This document shows positions 49,927-59,678 of a stretch of 64,000 nt of DNA, piece after piece. How positions within the stretch are numbered: position 1 is the first letter of the stretch; every line of letters starts with the position of its first letter. The notes under the pieces were generated by a model. The model searched no databases and was not told where the DNA came from. It worked only from the letters and a program-made list of their open reading frames with translations. A program made the translations under genes and the position numbers. This DNA comes from Effrenium voratum (lineage: Eukaryota; Sar; Dinophyceae; Suessiales; Symbiodiniaceae): NCBI GenBank assembly GCA_963377175.1, contig CAUJNA010000524.1, positions 978,501 through 1,042,500 on the forward strand, in the 5' to 3' direction.

Positions 49927-51549
49927 CGGATCGGGCCTCGTGGCCTGCCCGAAAGTCCGCCAGGCGCTGAATGAGGTCCCCCTTGCGGCCCTGCGAGTTG
50001 AGCCCCTGGCATGCGGGGCTCGAAGCGCGAAAAAGGCATTGCTTGCCGGTGCTCAACAGGAAATGGGGGAATGACCCCTATAAAACATCCCCATATACGG
50101 CCTCCTTTACGGGAATCCCTAGATCCTAGCTTCATTCCCTCATTCCCTGCTGAGCACCAGCAAGATAGCCAAGCACGCAGCCGTGCTCTCAAACACCAAC
50201 TCTTTGGAAGAGAAGCACGAGTTCGGAATCGGCTTCGCCGACCCGTTTTCCGCGGGCTTTGCTCGGCTAGTGCACGCGCATTGAAACACGCAACGTCTTG
50301 TGTCCTTTGAGGCCCTGAGCCAGGTCTTGGACCCCTAGAACAGTCGCTGCAACCGGACCCTGGATCCCAGAGTTCAGGGTGTTCCTCACGTTCCAGCGCC
50401 GAATTGGAGCCCCTTGCCTAGGCTACGTGACGTTACATGTTGCTCCTAGAAGACCAGACTGTGCCATGCTGTTGAGTTGGTTCAATGTGCGGTGAAACAA
50501 CCATATCGTTGTCAAAGCACAAATGCACTTAGCTGCAAACCAAATGCAACTAATGATACGATAGTGCGTCTGCTTGCCCTACAGCATGCGATTCATCGCT
50601 GCCAAGCCTTGCGTATGACAAATGTTAACGTTGTCAAAGGCTTGCAAGCTCTCACCTCTGTCCGCTTGAGCCAAACCCTTGCCTGCTCTTTGCAGAGCTG
50701 CCGTAGCTCCTGGCGAAACCGCAAGGCGCCCAATGCACGCTATTAGTGGCATTGACCGTTCTGGCAGTGGCGTTTCTGCTTCTCAGCGAAGAGGAATGCC
50801 CGAGGCGGCGAACCGAATCGACAGAAATCCCAGAGGCAAACAACGCCCAAGTTGCCAACAAATGATGGGACACCTCAAGGTGCTCATGCCTATTTGTTCT
50901 TTTGCTGAGTTGAGAAGCTACGGTCGAATTGGGGGGTGTTGGTGGTCTGTCAGTTGCTCAAATGGGGGCCGTGCGTGCTCTCAAGGTTTCGCACCAGAAG
51001 CCCTCGAATATTATTGGGCACCAGAATGGTGCGAACGCGACGATACATCCAGTTGGCGATCTTGGGATCAGCCAAGCTGTCCATGGCAAATGCGTCCTCT
51101 TACAGAACTCCTCCAGAAAAAACGTTAAGTCCCATCGTCCACCAAAGAAAAAGACTCCACAGGGGCGGAAAGCTGTCTCGGATTTTGCAGAATCAGCTGC
51201 GAACCCCTTCCTAATGCTGAATGCCACAACGCCCTCCCATGGAATTTCTCACAAAACCAATCGGTCGATTCAAAGGGGAAGCCCTTTTTGAGACGCATCC
51301 GACACACCTACATGCAAGCAAATATGATCAATGGGACCAAGATACCTGGTTCTTGCAAACATGCTGTAAGTTGACGCCTTACCGATCAGGCAACCAGATT
51401 GGCTGCTGGTTCACGCACCCATCTTTTTCCTGCGTGCAGCGACTGGTCTATCTGCCACAAAGCTGCGAAGCTTGTGGTGCAGCTCGCGCTGTCTGCACAC
51501 GCATTCGGCTAGGAATCGCTCTGCGTCTCCGCTCCGAGGAAGCGGAAGC
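49927..51549 (-). CDS. Gene I: exons of an unrecognised charged, coiled-coil-like protein
   Basis: Exons 51444-51549 (GDAERFLAECVCRQRELHHK, then LRSFVADRP), 50677-50709 (ELRQLCKEQAR) and 50197-50266 (SKARGKRVGEADSELVLLFQ) join in phase. A fourth, 49927-49981 (GDLIQRLADFRAGHEARS, GC donor), is coding in style but not in phase with the third, so an exon is missing or its boundary is wrong. The peptides are rich in Arg/Glu/Leu heptad-like patterns. Another frame of 51448-51549 gives a basic 33-residue tail ending in TAG that is phase-compatible with the last recognised KDEL-receptor exon, so this first exon could belong there instead. Function unknown. Confidence 0.5.
50042..50164. mobile_element. 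MITE-like fold-back element family T2, copy 1
   Basis: A 123-bp segment starts CTTGCCGGTGCTCAACAGGA and ends CCCTGCTGAGCACCAGCAAG. The 33-bp ends are inverted repeats with about seven mismatches. It lies between gene I exons. A second copy is at 62223-62348. Confidence 0.85.
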
Positions 51550-51845
51550 CTTGGCAATGCTGCCTTGGTTAGCTTCTTTGGCTAGCGGCCAAGTTGAAAA
51601 AGCCAGCAGTCCAAGTTGGCACTGCTGGGTGTCTCTAAACGTTGTCCGAGCACAGGAGCTGTGAGACAGGAATGCCCTGGCACAGGACAGCAAGAACAAG
51701 GACTCGGTTGCAAAGCTGGCCAATGAAGAGAGCTCACACACAATTGCTTGCAATTGGTTGCTGGGCTCAGCCACACGAGTGGTGTGTCCGTCCTATATGT
51801 GACAATCCACCCTGTGCACAACATGCTGCTTGGCAACGTCCCGGC

Positions 51846-54800
51846 CTGTCGAATGCATCGGATGTAGTGGTAGATGAAGTCACCCATGACCTCAATTGCT
51901 ACAAACGCCTCCAGTGCTCCAACGTTGAGCAAAACAAGACACCAAAACACAACAACAACTCACTTCGGAATACGGGCGGGTCCAAGCCAAGGTGGCCGCA
52001 TCAACTTCAGTCGCCGCCGAGCCTGGGCCCTCCGGCGAGCAGTTGGACGAGCTGGGTGCAGACCACCCAGTTGCCGACGAAGGCCTTGATGGAGTGATTC
52101 GGGTTCCTGGGCCACGCGGAACCCGAAGCGAAGAATCCAAGAAGCCGCATGACCAGTGTCTGGATCCATGGAGTTGCGAGAGTTGGGTGGCAAGCTCAGC
52201 AAGGCTAGCTGACACAACCAAGGAAGAAACAACAAAGACACCCCGAGAACACCTGTAACGTGGGTACCCGATGAATCAAAGGGTACCAAATACAATAAAG
52301 TGTTTCCAAATTGATTGTCTACACCCAAATTGCAAAGGTGTATCTAGTCCCCGAAACAGCTGATTCCTTACGTCTCCTGTATTTAAAGGCGCTCAGCCGA
52401 CAAGTTTCCAAGGGGGGCAGTATGTGGTCCCCCCAAACACTCAATAATAGAAATTAAAAAGAGGTTGCCCAATTGCGCACCCGTTTTCCAGGCCGAAAAT
52501 AAAAGCACTACTAAACAAATACTAAACCCATACTAAACCAGTACTAAACCAATACTAAACCAATACTAAACCAATATAGACCAATACCAAGCTAGCACTG
52601 GCCTTTCCCAAGTTTAGTACTGGCTTAGTATTGGTTTAGTATTGGTTTAGTATTGGTTTAGTATTGGTTTTGTATTGGTTTAGGTTGCTTCTTGCTGCTG
52701 TAGCACTGGCTTGGTATTGGTTTGTACTAGTTTAGTACTGGCATAGTATTGCTTCGACTGCCTTTGGTCCTCTTCGGTCCTCTTCGGTCAGTACTGGTTT
52801 TGAACTGTTTGAGTATTCCTTTGAGCTGGCCCAGTACTGTTTAGAGTTGGCTTTGTATTAGTATATTATTACTTTGTGCTGGCTTTGCCCGATTTTTTGT
52901 ACGGTTTTCTCTATTGAGTTTCCATTCTTTTGGGGGGGAGGGGGACCTTTATTCCTCCATAACCCACATAACCATCCTCAAAACCATTTATCGTCGCTGA
53001 GGCAAGTCGCTTCGGGTGCAAAACCAAGGATACGTTTGAACGCCAGCAGCTGACACGGCAGCCGACCACATGAAGAGCGGAATGCTCGAATCGGCCCAAC
53101 TCGATCGACTGCACCCTTCCAGCCACGCGGCGACAGCTCGTTGAAGGATGACGCCCAAAAGATGAAGGACATGATCTTTGCCAAGGCCTGCCCCGCAAAC
53201 ACATATCCACAAATGAAACTACACAAAGCAACCAAGCAAGCAAAGCAAAGCAAAGCCAGGCAAGGCAAGGCGCAACGCCAAAGCAAAGCAAAGCAAAGTA
53301 AAGCAAAGCAAGCAAGCAAACAAACAAGCAATGCAAAATCGAACAAGCAAGAAAGCAAGCAAACAAACAAGCAAACAAGGAACCAAACCAAGAAACACAC
53401 ACTTGCCCGAAAGGTTTCGCTGCATGCAGGATTGCCAAGAACTAGTGAGATGCTGTATGGTCATGTCAATGTGGGACATACATATCCTTCCCAGTTCTTG
53501 ATAATCATCGGCAAGCGCTGGAGAGGCTCATGCGTTGCTGTGCAGTAGCCATGCTCAGCAAGCTTCCTGTCGCTTGCAGATTAAGCGCTCGTCCTTCAAG
53601 GTTGGGTGACTGGAGTGACTAGCAAATGTGTGACATCATGCTGGAGTCAAGGCGCAGGCGTCAGGGGATCAGGTATGGTTGCAGTGTTTATTGTCTGGCG
53701 GCTCAGTCACGAATAGATTCATATTTGCATGCACACAATGTTACAAATAAATATATATCACAACAACACAAACACACACCATGCTAATAGTAAAAACAAA
53801 ACATGTTACAGGGCCAACTGGCCACCCGGAGACGCATGTTTAGCTTCAGAAATGGCCTAAGCCAGCCTTGTGGGGCCAAAAGCGCCCCCAGGCAAACCTC
53901 ATGAGAAGCTCCCCAACCGACCACGCAAGGCACGCCCCAAGCGACTTCAGCCCACCACTCCTGAGCCGCCAGGAAGTGGCTCGTGTGGGTCTGGGCCTGG
54001 CCCTCCTTCATGAACATGAAGAGCTGGCACAGCACCTCACGGCCGCGCAGGCGCGAGGTTCTTCGGTTCTTCCCTCAGACCTTCACCTCTATTGGAATGC
54101 GCTGACACCCAAAGTTGGCTTTCTTACTCGAAGGAATCGATAATTGAATTCATATGATAAGTATGGCATTGTGGACCAACTCGACTCCGAGAGGCAACCA
54201 TACTCCTCGCAAAGCGGGTCATGAACTCCCAAAAATTGGCCAACATCTGAGCGTCCACGACTGCCTCATGCGCCTGTTGGAAAACCGGCTATCCCCAGCT
54301 CCACTGGTCTTGACCCTCTCTGTGCCACCGGGAGACCGCCACGGACTCCAGGTACAAAGCAAAGGCCCAGCTGATGTCCGAGGGCAAGAAGTTGTTGAGG
54401 TTGGGATGAAAAATCAAAGACCTGAAGGCAGGTATGGCATACATGTGGCTTAAGCCCGGCGGCGTTTTTTTTTGGGATTGCACAGAGGCGTTGAAAACAA
54501 AAATCCATGTTTCACGTATCAAGAGTGGATCGTGCCCCCTGTGCAGCATGGACTGGCTTTCAAAACGGTCTGGAGACAACCGTGAACTGAAGTCCCAAAA
54601 AATCGAACAAGGGCCAGCACCCTTTCAAACCTGTCCAACGCCTAAACGCCCACAGCTTGCGCTAAACAATGTTGACTTGGCCAACTCCGGCACAGACGGC
54701 TGGCTGCATGGTGGGGCCGACCACCTGTTTGGACATGGTGAATGAAGCTAGAGGCGCTGAAAGTGACTTCGATAACTAGAAACCGGTAAAAACTCCCGAG

Positions 54801-56510
54801 CACAGCTACAGCTCCTCGTTTTGGGCTTGCCTTTAGGGACGAAACGATCAGAATTCGGTTTGGCTCCGGTTGCTTCGGCATCTGGCCGGGCTGCAAACCA
54901 AGAGCGCCCAGCGCCAGCCAGTGGTGCTGGAAGTTGTCAGTGCTGGGGTCGTAAGAGGCGGCGTAGCGGAACCGGCAGAAGTACCTCCAACGCTGAGGAG
55001 CTCGTCAGGGGTCGCTACACACGCATCTGTCTGTTTGAGGGTACCATTTCATCTTGGTTTGAGGGCAAGCAAGAAAACACCCACCATTCGGACGGTTTCC
55101 TCATTTAACACATCTCACCCAAGGACCAGGTAGAGGAAGCACTGATATTCTGATGACAATGTTCGATCCAAGTAGGAATTCGTAAGGGCAGCCCGTGGCC
55201 TGCATGGGAATCACAGGGAAACAATGGAGTCGCGTCTCACAAGGAAGTGTCGCTGGCAGCCCAGGGTAAGATCCTAAAGCTTTCAGGCTCCTTCCCATCT
55301 GCTAGCTTCCGTATAGCGACGCTTGTACTCAAAAGTCCATGCGCAGTTTGGTCCGGGATCGCTCCACCGCACGCCGAGGAACACCATGACGCCCGCGAGG
55401 CAGAGGCCCAAGGCTTCGCAGGTCTGATAGAACCAGTCCCCGCTCTTGTCGAAGGGCAGATATCCTTTCCGATCGCAACGCGCGAGTTGAGCCAGACGAA
55501 AAATGGGTTTCTTGCGAACCGCCACCAAAAGGGTCTCCTGACAGAAAAAGGGGGAGCATGTTTTTCAAAACTCGAACCTGTCTCTGTACCTCCACTTTGT
55601 TTGGTTTATTAGCCCAGCAAAAGCTCGGGGGTCGGAAAAAAAAGAAGAAGGAAAAAACAAAAAACAAAAAACGGTCCCCCCCCCCAAAAAAAAACAAAAA
55701 ACGGACGTAGGGCACGAGCCGCAAATAGCTTGGAGTTCCATGGTCCCAAACCCTATAGTGATTGCTTATGGGCCTACCGTGCGGCGACAAGTTCCGCGAC
55801 TCGCTTTGGCTCGGGCGACTCAGGCCTTCAAAGGGCACAATCGCGAAGAGGCGGAACAAGAAAATCGCGAGGTAACCTCGGAGCACGAAAATGGCCACCG
55901 CATCTTGGCTGGCGAAGATGGCCTAGAACCCAAAGCTCCATGAGAAACACCTGGACCTGGGAAACAACATGGGCTTGCTTCCATTGAGGGTGCCCTTTTC
56001 ACGTTTAAAGGGAAGCTAAGGGAAAAAACGAAATCCATTGCGGGGGTCAACATCTCACATCGCTCCCAGGTTTGGCTGTCGGTCAAAGTGGTTCACATTG
56101 GACATCTGCTGATCAAGCAACATGAGCTATCATAAGAGATCAGCACGCATTCACAAGTACCTTCCCTGTGACACCCAAACCCGCTTCGGACCCTGATCTG
56201 GGCAAATACGGGAATGCTGATTAACTGATTCAGTGAACGACAAATCAGTCATGAAGCAGAGCCATTCCCATCAGCTAGAGGGCCCAAAAGGTATAAAAGC
56301 TCAGCACGCCTTGCGAGTGTGTCGAATTACTCTTGCCCTGTTTAAAGTCCAGGAACTTAAGCGGTAAGTTCGACATTTGTCTGAATGTCTCCGGTGCCTG
56401 CAGTGCTTCCAATCTGCCGAAGTGCACTCCATCATCCGCAAGGAGACACCTTTGCAGCTCCTCCCGGTCTCAATCTTCAGGGCCACCATGACAAAGCTGA
56501 ACACGCTGAC
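51846..56510 (-). CDS. ERD2: ER lumen protein-retaining receptor (KDEL/HDEL receptor)
   Basis: Nine exons join in phase: 56426-56510, 55826-55903, 55373-55464, 54913-54992, 54337-54421, 53961-54035, 53120-53187, 52037-52106 and 51846-51890, about 226 codons against roughly 212 residues in animal KDELR. Diagnostic segments are ETGRSCKGVSLRMME (family: the KSCAGIS.KSQ region), YLPFDKSGDWFYQTCEALGL, FRYAASYDPSTDNF, ISWAFALYLESVA joined to VLCQLFMFMKEGQAQTHTSH (family: YLESVAILPQLFM..KTGEAETITTH) and VMGDFIYHYIR (family: the .DFFYLYI end). The hydrophobic segments fit a seven-helix Golgi/ER membrane protein that binds C-terminal KDEL-like signals and retrieves ER residents in COPI vesicles. Donors: two GT, four GC and two GA. 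The extreme N-terminus (perhaps 56876-56926, starting MLFSSGDFSFLLTLSSL) and the last few C-terminal residues are not settled. Confidence 0.95.
52508..52683. repeat. Inverted tandem array able to form a long hairpin
   Basis: The left arm (about 52508-52580) is a tandem of ACTAAACCAAT; the right arm (about 52611-52683) is a tandem of the reverse complement ATTGGTTTAGT; a loop of about 30 bp separates them. Degraded TTAGTACTGG/TAGTATTG units continue to about 52755. Confidence 0.9.
53228..53396. repeat. Degenerate (GCAAA)n/(AAGCA)n array
   Basis: Runs of GCAAA, AAGCA, GCAAGCAAACAAACAA and similar units. The Leu/Cys/Phe-rich minus frame through it is repeat translation. Confidence 0.85.
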
Positions 56511-57168
56511 CTTTGCAGTGTTGCTCCGGTCAAATGGTGGCCAAGGGCGTCTCTCTGAAATTTGCCTGGTTTGAAGCTGTTGATCTTTTCCGAATGAAAG
56601 AACCACCGAAGTTGCTGGTTGGCACAATGAGCGACAAGAGTAAAACTGGACATCAACAGGAAACATCATGCTGCAGGACGACCACTGACCAAATGTTTAA
56701 GACTGGGCTACAGATTGATCAATCGGCGACCCTGTTGGCAAACACACACATTTCATATCACTACGACGTGTGAAATAATTAAATGAGCAGGCCACTGGGT
56801 AAGTACCAATGCCGTGTTCGCCTCAGGCTTGGCTTGCGCTCTGGGAGCATGTATGCCTTATTGCCTCCATGGCACTAAGGACGACAAGGTCAGAAGAAAT
56901 GAGAAGTCACCGCTGGAGAAGAGCATAAAAACCTCAGAAAGCGCCGGTGCTAAGCGTGCGAGCCGAGATGCTGTCGCTGCTCTAACGCCTAGAGGCCAAT
57001 TGGTCGGTGCCCAAATCCCGTTGATGTTTGGCTCCCCCAGAAGGTCAGGATGCTTGTAAACACTCACAAGCATCATTACAGCCACATATAACATATAACC
57101 AAGGAGTAGGAACCTCTAGTTGCCAATAGGGATTTTCGGACTGACCGATTGACTACTTCCCACAAGAA

Positions 57169-59232
57169 TCAAAAGAAAAGAAGCACTGGGGCGCTGGCAA
57201 TGAAAGCCACCAGTGTGAAACCGCCCCAGACTTTGAAGGCCTCCGTCTTTGCATACCTCTGCTTCATGCAAGGCAAGAGTTGCACCGGAGTCAAGCGACC
57301 TAAGGAAAGCCCAACCGCCACCTTGGTGTCCTTACAGGAAAAACTATGTGAATTTCAGGGCCTCTGATAGAACGCAATGGGCTTCATTGACGTGTTGCTT
57401 GCACAGCATGTTGCATTCGACGCGGCATCATGCCAGTCATGTGCCAGTCATGTGCTCTCCGTCATATGCATATTGATGAATGCGTGTATGTATTATATAT
57501 ACATATATATATATATATAAAGAGAGAGAGAGAGAGCGAGAGAGACAAAAAAACAAAGCAAAAGATCCCCGACGGTCCGACCAGCAAGTGAACACGGTGC
57601 TGAGTACAACCCCCGGCGCCAAAGCCGCCTGACCTCTGACCATTCAGCAACGTAGCACAGTGCCAGTGAGAGGAATCATCCCACCCTCGACATCTCCACA
57701 GTGATATGATGCATGCGCATAAAATAATATATAATCATCAATCGATACGTATATGCATATAAAATAAGTGCACATACAAACGTGAATTTCTCGAAGCATG
57801 TTGTGATTGATACAACAGGCTAGGGCGCAAAGCCCGCAGCCTGTCTTGCATCCAAGGCACTTGACAATCAAGAACTTCAACCGCTCAGGATCCTTCAGAT
57901 CATCTAGCCTGAAGCCCTCGCCCATGGCCTGAGTATCCCAGGTCGACGTGTACAGCTCTAAAAAAACTGAACGGCGCACCTTTTTGGATTGATGCGAAGT
58001 GGTCCCCATTCGTGAGTTCCCAAATGACACAACTTCCAAGCATCTGGAGTGGACACTTTGTTGATCCAGGCGACCCAAGGTTTTGCAGCAAGCCTGTCTG
58101 CTTCTGTATTCGATGCGGGAAAGATACGCCTCTCTATCCGCTTAGCAAATGCCACAACAAAATTATTCAGCCGATATAACCTGTCATTCACACCAACTCA
58201 GCGTCAACCACTTGCTGTTGAGAACAATAAAATCAAACATATCCTGTCTGATCAGTTCATTCTAGTGACGGGCGCAAATGTTGAGGCCGGCGCCGCGTTT
58301 CGGAAACGCAGCCGACTCACGGCGGTCCTACCTACTCTAAGACAGCTGCGCGGAGCGGGCCAGCATTGTGGCAGCCAGCGGGAATAAGTACGACACCCAG
58401 TCAAATGTTGCAACATGCTGGGAGTCTGCGAGGACAAACCACAACTAAATAATGAGACACAAGAAACATGACAAAACGTGACCTTCAAGCTATGACCCAT
58501 CAAGCCACACCATGTCTGCATGATCCTACCAGGTCGGACGCTGGGTTCTCGAAACACACTTCTAATCTTGCCTCCTGCTACCAAACAAGCTGAGCATCTG
58601 CGCAGCTTCCTTGTTACCGTCACATGCCTGCGACACATGTTTTTGACATCCAGATTTTGCCAAACACCAGCAACCGACTTCCGCAGAAATTGCAAGGAAG
58701 ATCTACTGGGAGGTGCTGCCACCAGTCTTTTGGTGCGTCAGAGTCCTGTTTGGGTCAACATGCGCTTGGGAGTGGGGGGAAGGTGGCCCGGCTGACCGCA
58801 TCAAACAAGAGGACTTGGGGTGTTGGGAATCAAAGGGCCACAAACTTACAGCCAGCTCCCCCAGCGCCCCCAGCGCCGGCCTCAGCCCTAAGCTGTCGCA
58901 ATGCGCGCGGCGCATCGATTCCCATTGCCTGGCAGAAGCACCCGTCCGGCTTTGGCGCCGGAAATTTCGAGGTCAGCGCCACAAGAGAACAAGAAGCTGC
59001 AAACAGCAGATCTCACCTGACGCGTTGGCAGCGCGCGCCGCCATCAGACGAGGCACATGATGTTTTATGTGGTGCTTGACTTTTGGGCCTTGGCAAGACT
59101 CCAAAATCAAAAGCTGATGAGGTGGCTGGGCAAATCAAGTTACTTCTGTTCAATGTTGGTTGCGTGTTTTTCCTCACGCGAATCCTCGCTGAAGTCACAC
59201 GGAGCGCCGTCAGGCGTCGTTGGAGCTCGCAT
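57169..59232 (-). CDS. Gene B: unrecognised protein with a hydrophobic C-terminal segment
   Basis: The last exon (57169-57261) encodes QRYAKTEAFKVWGGFTLVAF then IASAPVLLFF and TGA, a single hydrophobic helix at the extreme C-terminus as in tail-anchored or small membrane proteins. Upstream, 57866-57928 reads GEGFRLDDLKDPERLKFLI after an ACTCAG acceptor and joins it in phase through a GT donor. Further exons are 58276-58327 (DRRESAAFPKRGAGLNI), 58582-58609 (EAAQMLSLF), 58850-58928 (two frames open, GTAAGT donor) and a likely start exon 59178-59232 (MRAPTTPDGAPCDFSEDS), which begins seven bases after a CCGCAG that could serve as a trans-splice site. The upstream phases do not all agree, so the chain is incomplete. 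A 77-codon protein-like frame at 57961-58191 is unexplained. The family is not recognised. Confidence 0.55.
57495..57546. repeat. (AT)n/(AG)n microsatellite
   Basis: A TATATA run followed by an AGAGAG run. Confidence 0.9.
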
Positions 59233-59678
59233 GCTCAAGCTGCGGCGCGGGCAAGAGAGCCGCAGTCAGCGAGCAACACGGTGTAGAATGGAATGAACGA
59301 ATGCAAGAAAGTGTTTCGGACGCAACAGCAATTCAAGGAGCTGCTCTCCAATCGGAGAGATCATTCGGCAAATGGTCAAAAATGTGCATGTTGGTCCAAT
59401 ATAATGATCATCCTGAGGTGAAGGACCAACCATCAAGCCGAATAGAAAGACCAGGGGCGCTTGTCGAAATGAGGAGCTCCCTTTCCGAGCAGCCAAATCC
59501 CTCCGCAAGGCAGCTTCTGGATGGAATCAAACACAGAAACCGGATTAGCCACAGCTGCTTCCAAGATTCCAAAAGACATTCCACTGTGAGCCATGGCCTC
59601 CAAATCGCATCGGATCCCCTTGGAGCCCTCTTTTGCATGCCGCCGCTTTGGTGCGCATCAGAGCGCAAGCCGAAACTC
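59233..59678. other. Intergenic between gene B start and xylulose kinase stop
   Basis: About 450 bp separate the two genes. An 80-codon minus frame (59266-59508) has no splice or family support. No promoter or terminator motif is recognisable, as expected for dinoflagellates. Confidence 0.45.

Noticed and set aside
51992..52258. Plus-strand 88-codon frame, acidic and protein-like
   Set aside because: It is the antisense of the KDEL-receptor exon at 52037-52106, whose minus-strand frame is conserved, joins its neighbours in phase and has almost entirely G/C third positions.
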